64,000 nucleotides of DNA, from NCBI GenBank assembly GCA_012845835.1, contig JABAKD010000010.1, positions 10,420,311 through 10,484,310 of the forward strand, given 5' to 3'. The stretch comes from Undaria pinnatifida (lineage: Eukaryota; Sar; Phaeophyceae; Laminariales; Alariaceae). This document shows positions 44,930 through 57,700 of the stretch, in pieces. The position numbers and the translations under genes are program-made. The stretch's first letter is position 1. Each line of letters opens with the position of its first letter. The notes below the pieces were generated by a model that was given only the letters and a program-made list of their open reading frames with translations, had not been told where the DNA came from and ran no database searches.

Positions 44930-47690
44930 CCGGCTGGAGGACAAGTGTACAAAACTTGCATGGCGTAGAATAAATCAGTACCGGTAGCAAGAAGTCAGGT
45001 AGCCTTGCATCATCGGGTCTTCGTACAAACAGCAGACCCTGGTAGCTCTGCATACGAACTCTACGGTAAGCCTAGGCCTACATTTATGTATTATTATGTG
45101 TATGTTTTTGTCACAAATATTTCGGTAGATAGATTAGACTACTAGTACGCGTCGTCCTGAGGGCTTCGCAGCTCTCGTAAAACCGAGCCCTACATGCGTG
45201 CACAGCCCCTTCGATCATTCGACGAGAGTAGCAGACGCACAAAAAACGCTGTCCGGTACAATTATAGGAGACCGGTAATTGTGGACTTGTGAGGGTGTCC
45301 AGGCCCGTCTTGAGACTATTAATATTAATAGCATGCTATTTTACTGCAGAGGGACGGTCAGCCAACGGGTGAAGCCGAGGTCTCCCACCCTTGGCCTCTC
45401 TGCACACGGACCCTTAGTTTCTCTTCCGCTTCAAAGTTCTAAAAAGCTTCGAGTAAAGGAAATAATTATACCATTAATGCTACGGTGTGCGTACGTAATC
45501 AGTGGCCTCACGTACGCACGTGGAAAAAATGCCGAAAGCAATCCTCCTCCCTCCCTCCTCTGGACGCACTCATAAACAACCAGTCACACTAAACTAGCCA
45601 ATGTACTTCTTTTGCCTGCGTGCCTGCTGCTGCCGCTGCACGAATACGCTGCTGTAGCAGTGGCTGCTGCTAGCGCTTCCACCTGCTGCGGCCGCTATTA
45701 ATGCTACGGCTGCATCTGCCAGTGCTGCGGCTGCATCTGCTATTTAGTGCCGCGGCTGCATCTGCTGATGTTACAGTGTATGCACGTACACCATCTTACT
45801 TTTTCTTACTGAATGCATCACACTTCGAAAAGGAGGTATAGTAGGTGGTGGGTGCACAACACGACAATAACAACAAACACAGACAACCACAACAAAAAAA
45901 CAACACAGCACAGCATCATCCAGCTTGCGCATCCCAACCCTCCGCAATAGCCCTATCCCTTCGCAAACCCTGAACCCTTCGTGCCGACGACCACAAACAC
46001 ACACAAAACGCACCCACCCCCACTCTCATCACCCAACACGCACGCGCGCTGCTGCTGCCGCGGCTGCTGCTGCCTGTGCGGTCGCTCGATACACCCAACT
46101 TACCGCGAACACCACACCAAGTAGTCAAGTAGTGTATATACCAAGTACATATACTCTTATATGAAGCTCCGCACGTACCCGGTTTTTTTTTTCGCAATCC
46201 CCAACTCTCGGAGGTCGATAATGGATAGTATGTTCTACGCTGATCGCACGGAGCGGGACACAGTAACCACAGCAACAAACAACGACGACAATGTGCGACT
46301 CTTTGCACCCACTTCTTTGCTCGTTGGCCCTACCATCAACTTCACGATACGACCTATTTTCTATCACCTCGAGGAAGAGAAGGACGAGAGGCATTCGGAA
46401 TGACCCCCTCAAACATCTTCCCAAAAACGCCGTCATCGATTCCTTCTTCCCTCCTCCTTCTAATCCGCCCCCAGCTCCGCTCCTCCGCCCCCCACGCCTC
46501 CACTAGTTCCCCTCCCCTGTGTCTCTCTTCCCTCGAACCACCCCCACTCTTGGAGAAGGTCTCCCGTGCTACCATGCCCTCCGTCCTCGCATACACCCCA
46601 GCGGCCCCCGCTTTCCCTCCCGTTCGGCGTCCACAACAAATTGGTGCCTCACGAGATACACCAGCCTTTTAGTCTTGCTAATTTTCTTCCTCGTCCATTT
46701 TCCTGCCCCTAGTGCTGCCTATCGAGGATGCAGCAGGTTATCGTCGTCCTGCTTCCGGTCGATTCCTCCCTTCTCATCCACCTCTCACCCTGCCCCCCGA
46801 CACCCTGCCTCCCGCCCTAACAATAGCACAAGACGATAAAGCAAATGCTCCGGCCCGTAAAAAAATCATCGATTACGTGATTGCACAGACCTCTTCCCCC
46901 TCAAGGAAAAAAAAACCGCCTGTTGAGGTTTGCGCCGCCGGAGGACAGACACTAACACGTAGCCCAAGCCCAAAGGCCGAGCCGTCGGTAAAAGCAAGCC
47001 AAAAGCGGCCGCGAGCGTTTGCGTCTAAACCGCGTCAAAACATCACCAATGCACCTCCTATGCGCGTGTTGGTCGCTGCTCTGCCCATGCTCCTCCCTCC
47101 TTGCCTACTCGGTCTGCTCTGCTCTGCTCAGTATTACCGCCCCCCTGCTCTGCGTTCCGGTCCACACTCCTTCCAGCACTCCGCAGGCGTCTATGCGCGA
47201 TACTAAAAAAAAAAAGAACCCCTTCAGAATTGTACCCAGATTGTAGGCGACAAAGTAATTCAAATTAGACTAGGACTATTTTCGCAGTATGTAGCAAAAA
47301 CGTGGTGGGGATTTCCGTAGCGGCGGTTCAGCCTCGCTCTATTTTCTTTCGCCTCGGCGATCATATTCGCGGCCTATCGCTTCAAACCATATCGTTGTTG
47401 CTGATTTCGTACCCCCCTCCAACAACTCTAAAAAAAGTCTGGTAACCGCAAGGGCTTAATTGAGGACTTGAAGAAAAAAACGAAGGCAAAAAAAAAAAAC
47501 GTGCCCTAAGGCACAAACTGAAAAAATAAAAAAATAAAATGAATAGAATGAAAAAATAACACCATGGGCGCATGCCGCTCATACGATTGCTCATACAACT
47601 CCGACTGGTGGGGCGACGCCACTGCAATAAAACTACTATCCCCACTACTACTACGGTAGGGCAATACGGCGACCCTTCCGCCAACCTTCC
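44930..47690. other. Gene-poor stretch before ATAD2 3' end
   Basis: Includes a GCTGC-rich block at 45625-45770 with three copies of a CGGCTGCATCTGC unit. A plus-strand frame at 46712-47206 (164 codons, Pro/Ser/Lys-rich, 'KIIDYVIAQTSSPSRKKKPP') converges on the ATAD2 gene but has no motif I recognise. The ATAD2 3' UTR probably reaches to about 47.5 kb. Confidence 0.4.
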
Positions 47691-47696
47691 GCCCTT

Positions 47697-48663
47697 TCAG
47701 GGTAACCGACGGTTAACATAGCTCATCAACACGTCCACCGCCTGAGCCGGCGAGCGCGTCTTTGCCCCCGGCATGCCGCGCCCGCACATGGCCGCGCCGA
47801 GCTCAAGCATCCCCCCCCTCAGGGCCAGCAGCTGTTCCACCGACCAACCGCTCGTTCTCGCCGCGATCAAGCCGTGCGCTTCCAGCAAGCGCACACACGC
47901 TTTCTCGCACGCCAGCTCCGCCCGCTTCTTCTCCGCCTTCTCCGCCTTCCTTATTGCGGCCGCTTTGGCCTTCTCAGCCTCCGCCAAGGCCCTCTCGCGC
48001 GAGGCCCTCGTCGCCGCTGCCTCTGCAGCTGCAGCCGCAGCTGCCGCCGCCACCGCCGCCGCCTCGGCCGCAGCAGCAGCAGCCGCGGCAGCCGCTGCTG
48101 CAGCTGCAATTGCCGATTTTTCTTCCGCTTCTTCCCTGATTCTCGTCGCTTCCTTCGCGGCCTCCAAAGTGTCTGCGGTCTCTTTTTCAAGGAAAACCGA
48201 CGTCGTTGCGGCCGTCGCCGTCGCCGCGGCCTCCGCCGCTGCCATCGCCGAGTCGGGGCTCACAACCTCCGCCCGATCCCCTCCTCCTTCCGTGGCGACC
48301 GTTAAGCCCGTCGGGAATGACGTTGCAAGAGCTTGCTTAGCCGGCATAGGTGTCGTGACACACTGTCCCACGCCCCCTGCATCAGCAAGTCCCGCTGCCG
48401 CCGCGGACAACTTCTCCCCTTCCCCGTCCCCGTCCCCTTTTTCTGCTTCCTGCCCGTTAGCCACTGCATTCTCGATCCCCTCCTCAGAATCGCCTCCCGC
48501 GCTATCGTTGAACATGACTGCGTCTCCGTCTCCGTCGACACCATCGCCCAGCGGGAGGGGCACCGCTCTTGCCAGCTCCTCCGTCTGCTCCGGCTTCTTC
48601 AGTTCCGCCGGCCCCGCCTCCAACCGCATCCCCTCCACCGTTTCTGCCGTCGCACCGCAGCTG

Positions 48664-48698
<35 letters not shown>

Positions 48699-49100
48699 GC
48701 CGTTTGCATCTATGGCACCGTTGGCAACGTCGGGAAACACCAGCACCGCCTCCCCCCCCTCCACCGCCGGGGCGGGTTTTTTTACAAGAGGGGTGGCGGT
48801 AGCTGCAGCGGTGGCGTCCGCCGCAAGGCCACCGTCGGCGGCAGAATCGCTGCCGCTGCTGCCGTCACCACGACCGAAGCCGATGGGCGAGGTGGCGGCC
48901 GGCTCAGCAGCATCGAAACCAGCGACGGCGGCGGCGGTGGGGACTGGTTGCGCAGTGTGGGCGGTCTTCTCCCCCTCGATGCTTTCGCGCGCGTTCTGAC
49001 CTTTGCGCTCGTTGTCCGCCGCGGTCCCGTCCTTCTCTCGGTGGTCTCTCTCTTCCCCCCCCTTGAATAAGACGGCCTTGCTTTTTACGGGCGACCGCGG
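47697..49100 (-). CDS. ATAD2: ATAD2 last exon: Ala/Gln-rich tail with stop
   Basis: 467 codons to the TGA at 47697-47699, starting '[19 protein letters not shown]' after acceptor ATCACAG. It holds a run of ten Gln (about 48664-48697), several Ala runs interrupted by Glu (about 48010-48115) and a charged helical stretch '[20 protein letters not shown]', likely coiled coil. It ends in '[20 protein letters not shown]' and '[14 protein letters not shown]'. Such a tail is not part of the ATAD2 core family and may be lineage-specific. A 408-codon antisense frame is its shadow. Confidence 0.88.
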
Positions 49101-51745
49101 CTGTGATAGAAGTTTCCATGCCACCAGAAAAGAAGGGGGGGTGAAAGGAAGATGAGGCAGGGGAAGAAGGAGGGGAATTAAATGGAAGGGTGACGGTAGC
49201 AAGGTAGAAGGAGAAGCGAGAGGAAAGGAAAGGAAAGGCAAACGGAAAAATAAAAACAGCTGCATAGCTACGTAGGCGATATCACATCATCGTCAACGCC
49301 AAAAACCTTACAGCTACAGTCATTGCACCTAGCACCCATACAGGTACAGCCGTTTCAGTATCCCTACAGTTACAGCCACCACAACTAGAGCAGCATCCTC
49401 ACAGTACCCGTAGCTCCAGCCGCTCCAGCGACCTTACAGACTAATGATACAGTTACAACCCCTGCAGATACAGCCGCTACAGCACCACAACAGTTACAAC
49501 CGTGACAGCAATTACTGCATTCATGCATATCTTGCAGTGGTTCTTTCTCTCACCTGGCGAGCGGAACGCTTCGGCGACTGCACTACCTCAACCTCCGCCT
49601 GGGTGCCCTGTTCCAGGAGCTTCCCGTTGTCACCTAGCTGCACCAGCTTTCCGTCCTGGGATGGAGTGGAGTGGGGTGAGGTGGAGTGGAGTGGAGTGGG
49701 GTGCGGTGAGTCGGGGTACAAAAGGCTGGGGCAGGGGGGGGCAACGAGGGCGGCAAGAGGCAAGAGGCCAGGGGCAAGGGGGACACGGTATGCATATACG
49801 GTGGTGTCAACGGGGAGCGCACGCAGCAATTAACCCGCGACGTCGGCACACGAAAGACCACAGAGCCGCACGTGACTCCTGCATCACTTATGCACAGCAG
49901 GCAAGCGCGAGATACACGTGCTTCTGCTACTTGTGCACCGACACAATTTATGTAGGTGAACCCCCCTCCCCCTTCCCAAACCAACGCAACGTCGGAACCA
50001 CCGCCTACCCGGCAAACGCCCCCCTCCCTCCCCAAACCGCCAAAGAAACTCACCGAGCTGGCCGACCTCCTCGACGCCCTCTTGCTCCGCTCCCCTGAGC
50101 CGCCCCCCCCTCCTCCGACGCCACCATATATATCGACGATGACGCTTTCCGACGTGTAGTTCGGAGACGATCGATCACTCGGCGTCGTTCCCGCCGCCCC
50201 CGCCGCCGCTGCTGCTGCTGCTGCAGTCGCGGAACGGCCTTGATTGCCGCTACCGGCTACCGCTTCCTTACCTCCGGCGGGGCTCCTCGATCGGGCGCCG
50301 CCGCCGCGAGAGCGTCGCCGCGTCGCGATGGCCTTGCACTTACCCTCCAAGTCGTAACCTAAGCGGCTCACGCAACTGGCGACAAACAGAAAAATCGCGC
50401 CAAAGGTAGAGGAAGTGATCGGCAGAATGGGTTGGGTCGGGTTGGATTGGGTTAGGTTGGGTTGGTTGGGGTGGGGCGGGGTGGAGTGGGGTGAGGCGTT
50501 GTGTGGTGCGCCAATTTGTAGTTGGGCGCATCAACGAAACTCGAAACGTGCGCCGGCAAATCAGTCCGCTCTCGCGCTAGCAAGCCAAGCAGGGGAATCA
50601 AAGCAACCCCTTCCACCGGGACCCCTTCTTTCCACTCACTCTTGCAGGAAGGATAGGGCAGCGTCCCTCAAGAAGCACGCCATGTCCACCCCAGCCGCCG
50701 CCCGCCCAAGCTGAGCGGTAACCCTGTCCACGTCCATCAACGCCCGCCTCACCGCATCACTCCGCACCACCCCCGACAAGCTCCCCGCCCCTCCCCCTCC
50801 TCCAGCAACACTCGTCGCAGAAGCAGCCCCTGCCGCCGCCCCTCCCGCTGTCGCTTCCCCATCTTCCGGTGGGACACCGTCGGCCAAGGACAAGGCTTTG
50901 GCTCGGGCCTCAGCGTGGGCGAGGTTCGCCTTAAGCATGTCCCGGACCTCTTTTGCCTCCTGGGCCATGAGCTTAAGGTCATCCTCGAAGTCGTCAAGGG
51001 TCACGTACTCTTCCGCGTTAAGCTATGATTCCGAAAACAGAAACAAAAAAAATGCGAGGGAAAAGAGATAGTGTCGGAATATACGATGTATTCAGACAAA
51101 AAGAAAAGAAACAAAATAGGGTGGTTAAAAAACGAGCCAAAACACGCGAAAAAAAAGGAGTATCAGAACATAAGATACATTCAGACACAAAAAGAAAAAA
51201 ACAAAGAGGGCGGAAAAGAAACAAAATCAAAAAGACATCTTCGTAGACGAGTATGTGATGCTTGGCATTTTTCTATGTAAACAGGAGAGGTTCGTACTCG
51301 CATCGTGTACGGCGGTTCCGTACCGCTACGTGTCAAGTTTGGTCTCTGAGTTATCTCACCTTGTCCCGGATGAAACACGCGAAAAAAAAGGAGTATCAGA
51401 ACATAAGATACATTCAGACACAAAAAGAAAAAAACAAAGAGGGCGGAAAAGAAACAAAATCAAAAAGACATCTTCGTAGACGAGTATGTGATGCTTGGCA
51501 TTTTTCTATGTAAACAGGAGAGGTTCGTACTCGCATCGTGTACGGCGGTTCCGTACCGCTACGTCTCAAGTTTGGTCTCTGAGTTATCTCACCTTGTCCC
51601 GAATGCCGTCGAGATCCATGTATTCCCCCTCGTACTGTGTGTTCACCGACCGAGGAAAAAAAGGAAAGCGAGCGGACAGCGGCATCAGCGGCGGTTGCAG
51701 GGGCAACGAACGGCGGTGACGAACAGAAAAACACCAGGGCAACAA

Positions 51746-51777
<32 letters not shown>

Positions 51778-54700
51778 GCAGCAACAGCAACAGCAGCAAC
51801 AACAACAACAACAACAACAACAACACAAATTAGCAGCACTAACCGCGATAATATCAACAGACAGCATAATCAAACACCAACAGCAGCCCCAACAACCCCA
51901 ACAACACCAACCCCTACACCACCACCAACACAGACAACAACCGCAACAGAACTATAACGCGCAGACTTGAAAACCCGTGTGAACATAAAAGACGACGACA
52001 CTCGGGACGTACGTGAGTACGTGCATATGCGCCTACCAGGTATGTACGCAAATGGCCGCGTTTGAGAGTGGGAGGGGGGGGGGGGGGGGGGCGGGGGCAG
52101 CTGTGACTCACATCGCCGATCTGCTTGAACATGGAAAACCTCTTATCCTTGCGCAGTTCGCTCAGCACCTGCGAGGCAAAAGCAAACAAATCAGGAACAC
52201 GAAATAAAAGGGCCAACAGTGTTAAAGAAAAGGAAAATCGAGAGATCCCGTAGTTACCGGTAGATGCTCCTTGACAAAGCTAATACGAACGTGCACCGAC
52301 CATAACCGACATTGCGGTTGAAGTGGTTACACCGCATGTTGGAGTTGTGGGCAGCTTTCGAGGTTGTTTTGTTACCGTACGGGGTGTATGTTACCGTACA
52401 TGTTGTTTCAGCGCGGCGAGACCCGTCACAATCCAACAAAAAACAGTGCGGGCACGAACACGTCCCACAAAAAAGAGACGGCAGAGAGAGATCACCTCCT
52501 CATGTAACGGCCTTTCAGGCAGAGATACGCATGATCCATACGATACTATCTGCACGATCAAGACCACGTTTGGCCGAGTGAAATATGTATGAAACGGCTC
52601 TTGCACCCGTGCTTCCCTGCTGATGCGGCTCTTGCATAGCATTTCACACCGTCGGGAATAGTTGGGTTGGGTTGGGTTGCCCTGGGTCGGGTCGGGTCGG
52701 ATGGGGTTAGGTTGGATTGGGATCCAAAGGTAGAAGCGACAAAAACGTAGCTGCAACCATCTGCAGGGTTGTCTGTGACTGCTGTAAATATCAATACGTA
52801 CAGGTTGAACATAGGGGGTGGGTAGATGGGGCAATAAATATGCATCACATAATAGAGGCGCCTCGGCAAGCTTGTCTGCGATGAAGAGAAGGGGACGCGC
52901 TCCTCAACGACATCGTTGGGCGTGGCCTTCTCAGGCCTCACCTCGCGAATGCAAATGCGGAGTTCCCTGAGGTGGTGCTCGTCCTGCTTGCGTACGGACT
53001 CTTCCTCGGGCTCCTCCCGACGCTCCTCCTGAAGAAAAAGGAACAGGGGGTGGAGGGGGGAAAGATGGGTTGCATGCAGCAGGGGGGCTGGAAATAAAAA
53101 ATGGTAGCCGCTGTTTCATGTTGAACCAGCACTCAACAATAACCGCAACACACCAACATAGAAACAAACACCAAACCACGTAATTACCTAACGAAAAACA
53201 AGCAAATCACCTGTATCACTAGAGGCGGTGGCGCAAGCGGCAGCGGCGGCGGGGGCGCCTTCTTCTTCCGTCCCCCCTTGCCCCCGCGCGAGCAAAACGC
53301 CTTCCGCAGGGTGGCAGACAGCGTCGATAACATCTCTGCAGGGTATTGAAACGTGGGACGAGGGGAAAAACAAAGTACAGAGTCAAGAATAATGAACACA
53401 AACAAGAACAAAATAACCCAAGAAAAAAAGAAAAACAACAATATTTGTAAGAACAAAGGAAAAAGAACAAATATTCAAAATAACAATATTGATCTACTAA
53501 GAACAAACAAAAAAATAACAACGGCCTTAAGGACAAGCACAATAATGGAGAACTAGAAATACAGCTCACAAGCTCCAAACCAATGACCGAACACAGGCGG
53601 GAGGACAATGTGGCGGGACGAGACAAAGCGACCAGTATGGCACGGGCCGAGGCGGGACCGAAAAACACTAAAGAGGGGGGTCGAAACGAACCCCCACCCC
53701 CCTTTCATCGTATTACAAATTACCGCTTGTCTAGTTTAAAAAAGAAATGCTGCCCTCCTTCCCCTTGCCACCTCTCCCGACCGAAAAACATGATACCGCA
53801 AGCCCCCCCCTCACCCTACCCCCCTCCCTCCCTCCCACCCTCACCCGTGACGAATTGCGCTCGCTGCTCGTCATCGCTGAGGCGCATCTCTATAGCCCCG
53901 TTCCAACCGGGTCGCTCCTCCTCCTCCCCGCCCCCACCGCCGCCGCCATCCCCTAGCAGGGCGCTCATGAGTTGCTTGCCGGAGCGCGAGCCCCCCCGGT
54001 GGCCAAACGCCTCGGTTCCGTTCACGTCGAATCCCAGTGCGCCCGCCGCCTCCCTGTCGTCGGATTTCGTTTCCCAGGTGCTGACCACCAGAATCGGCCA
54101 TGTATCCGGTATGTCCTCCAGCAAATTGACCAGCAGAGTCCTGGGAGTTGCACGAGGGGGGGCGCGTCGCACGAGAGAAGGGGGACCACGTCGAGATGTT
54201 AACCCTTGGTCAACTCCATAAATAGTCTATCATAGTGCCAAGAAATGTGTTCCCATGTGGGGAGTGCAGATGCTGAGAGGGTTAATTCATGGCAAGTGAC
54301 GCGATACGGAGAGAAAAGAAGGGCGAAAATACATGAGTGGGACGTTCCGTGTTTTCGAGCAGAACGTCCTGTGCATGCGGAGAACTACATGCGCGATTAC
54401 TCGTTGGCATCGCTTGAAGGGGGGTGTTTGATGTGGAACGGCGTGCGATCGACTACAGTGAAACGGGCAGCAGCGGCAGCAGCAACCGCAGCAGCAACCT
54501 CAGGAGCGGCAGCAGTAGAACACGCAATAACAACGCAACAACACCAGCACCCAACGCCGATACCACTGCCACCGTAGGGTTATTGGCATTGGCCACTGTG
54601 ACACCAACAGCACCGACATAACCAACAGCGCCAACACCAATGCCAGCACTAACGACCAAGCCTACTGATACCACCATCAGCACCTACGTCAATGCCAACA

Positions 54701-57700
54701 CCTGCAACACCAATAATTACAACATCAACATTGAACATTGACACTATTGCTGTAGCAGTACCAGCAAAAGTTGCGGCAGCAAAAACCACAAAAAATACCG
54801 ACGACACAGACGCGGTGGTGTGCCAAACCTGGGCGACACAAACACCAACGCCAACACCACCAACACCATCAACACCAACACCACCACCACCTTCAAAACA
54901 AAAAACTAGGCCACATCTCATGGCAGCGGTGTACAGAAAACACACCTTAGGTGCGGGTGAACCGCCGCGTCCTCGCCGTCCCACCACTGGTGTGCCCCCG
55001 GCAGATAAAGAACGCTGGGAACGTTACGCCTCGCCTCCACAAAACGGGAAACCTGATGTGTTGATGTCCCATAACCGGGGAGTGGTGAGGGGAGCCGGGG
55101 GTGGATAACGCGTCAGAGGAGACGCCAGGAGACAGACTCGGATGCATCTGTATTTACATCTGCATCTGCTCTGAAGCTACATCTGAAGCTGCATCTTCAT
55201 CTCAATCTTCACCTGCGTCCACATCTGTACCTGCATCTACGCCCGTCCATATGCATCCACATCCTCAACTGCATTTATGTCTACATCTGCTTCTGCTGCA
55301 TTCACAGATACATCCTCAACCCTGCACCTACATCTACAATCTCCACCTCCACCCACACTTGTATTAGCGTCCACATCCGCATCCTCATCCGCGTCTTTAC
55401 CTGCATCTACACCTACACCTACATCTACATCCACATCTTCTCCACATCCGCACCTACATCCCCACCCGCATCTCCATCTCCGTTCGCATCTCCACCTGCA
55501 CCCACATCTGCATCTGCATCTGCATCTACACTCACACCCACATCTACATCCGCATGCAAATCTACATCTAACTCCGCTTTTACATCTACACCTACACTCG
55601 CATGCCCAACTACATCGGTATCTACACCTGCATCCACAGCTGCATCGGCACCTACATCCACATCTTCGTCTACATCCACGTCTACATCTACGTCCACATC
55701 TACACCCGCATCTAAATCTACATCTTCCTCACATCTGCATCTACACTCTGCACATCTATATCTGCATATCATGTGTAGCGTCAGCGCAAAACGTACCAGT
55801 GCCGCCTCCGCAGTTCTGGAGGGGTCCCCGTGCAGGCTGTGGAGCGCGAGAGAGTGAACCGGAACGCCGTCCAAGGTGTGGAGAGCCGCCGCCGCCAGCT
55901 GGCTTTGCCCGCATCTGCAAAAACAGCCCGGAGACCACACCGAACATCAAGCAGAACACACAAGCACACGCACAAGCAAAACCATAAGAAAATCAACAAC
56001 AGCAACAGCAACAACAACAACAGTAAACAAACGCGCAAGCACAAGCGCACAGACACAAGTACAAGCAAGACGGCAAACTGACAAGCACAAAAACACATAC
56101 CTAAAACAAGCGCAAGCACAGCCAAAAACACATCTCAGAAACATCACGCTCAAATCCAAAAGCATCACGCCCTCTCACCCGGGAGGACCGTACAGCGCGA
56201 GCCGGGGTCGGTGGACCCATGCCGATCCAATCCCCACCTCCCCTCCCACGCCGCCACCTACACCGCCGCCGATGCTGCCATTACCAACGTCAACCGAGGG
56301 GATCATGCCATTGCGCCCTGAGCCTGTCACCGGCAACGGCGTATGATATCCAGCGGAGTGCACGAGCAAAACGGTGAAGGGTAGGGGTTGCGGTAACGGC
56401 ACGGGCATGCGTACAGCGTAGGGATAGGGATAGGGTGGGAGGGGGGAGGGACGATTCTGCCGCTGATACTTTTGACATTTTAACAGTCTGATAAAGTGAT
56501 AAAACGAACCCGTAACCCCCCCACCCCCAATCGTGGTAAGTAAGAGCCTAGACTGCCGGCACGGTCGCAGCCGTGGTAGAGTGCCGACAGGAGGCCAAAC
56601 CCATGCACGGATCACTGACATAGAGGTCAGGATTATGGTTCCCCAGTGTTATACATAGAATGCGGGAATATTACATGTGGCGTTAACGCCGGCGCAGATG
56701 ACCACCAACCTCCAGACCCATTTGCGGGCGGCGGGCACGGAGGACATAAAGCGGTACACCATGCGCCCTCCCGGTTGGGAGGGGCAGCGAGCCATAAGAT
56801 GGACCGTACGGCCATGGGCATTTTTATGGGGTACGTGGGGTGACAGTCCGCAACCGTCGCACACACACAGACACATAGGGTTAACAGCATCCGCCGCCGT
56901 GGCGGGAGCGAAGCGTTCTCGCCAAACGGCGTTCATAGAGAGGGATCTCCTGCAGACTGTCCGCAAAGTTTGCACGTTTGCACACAGCGTGTGCACGGGA
57001 CTATCGAAGCCGGATCTACCAGGGGTCAAGGTACTATACAAGTTTGGGTATCATAAGGACGACAAGAAACCCGAAGGAAGGATGCTAACAAGAGGCGAAT
57101 GAACTGCGTCTGAGAGTAGGGCAAAGGGGTAACAAGTATGGGTGTGATCTCATGCCGCAGCAGAGAGGCCTCATTGATCCCAAACTATATACGAGTTAAA
57201 GCGTCGGCGAAATGTTACAGCAGTAACCTTGGAGCAAAACCCGGGGACGGAATAAGGCCGTCCCCGGGGTGGGAGAAAAGCCTGATAGTTGTACAGATAA
57301 AGCAAGACGATCCCACTTGCATCGCCGGCTCCCGTGCAGCAGCTAGAGAGAGTAGGACGCGGTTAGGGAAAACAGACCTCCCGCCCACCCATCATTGTGC
57401 GCGAGACACGCCGACAACGGCATCAATTTTATTGTGTAGTGTTTATTTTACCGGGGTAACTACTCTCTGCGACGAGGTGCCGCGTTGATTACCATCGAAT
57501 CAACGCGGGGGTAGTAGCCCTGGGTGAGTCTCCGGCTGATCGCAGCAGAGAGGCCTCATTGATCCCAAACTATACACTTCGTACGAGTTGAAGCGTCGGC
57601 GAAATGTTACAGCAATAACCCCCCCATCCCCAATGACCTTCACCACCACCACCACCACCATCACCACAACCTCCACCGCTACCGAGTTTATCGTTGACAT

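Noticed and set aside
44337-45053. 238-codon minus-strand ORF
   Set aside because: Runs through a MITE and two dispersed repeats, has no motif and mixed composition; chance openness.
46712-47206. 164-codon plus-strand ORF converging on ATAD2
   Set aside because: Pro/Ser/Lys-rich without known motif or splice/promoter signals; mentioned in the gap entry but not called as a gene.
47773-48999. 408-codon plus-strand ORF, Ala/Ser-rich
   Set aside because: Lies antisense to the last ATAD2 exon; its openness follows from GC-rich, repeat-coded sequence, and the minus strand fits splice sites and phase.
55277-55987. 236-codon plus-strand His/Leu/Pro ORF
   Set aside because: Produced by the hexamer array inside an ATAD2 intron.
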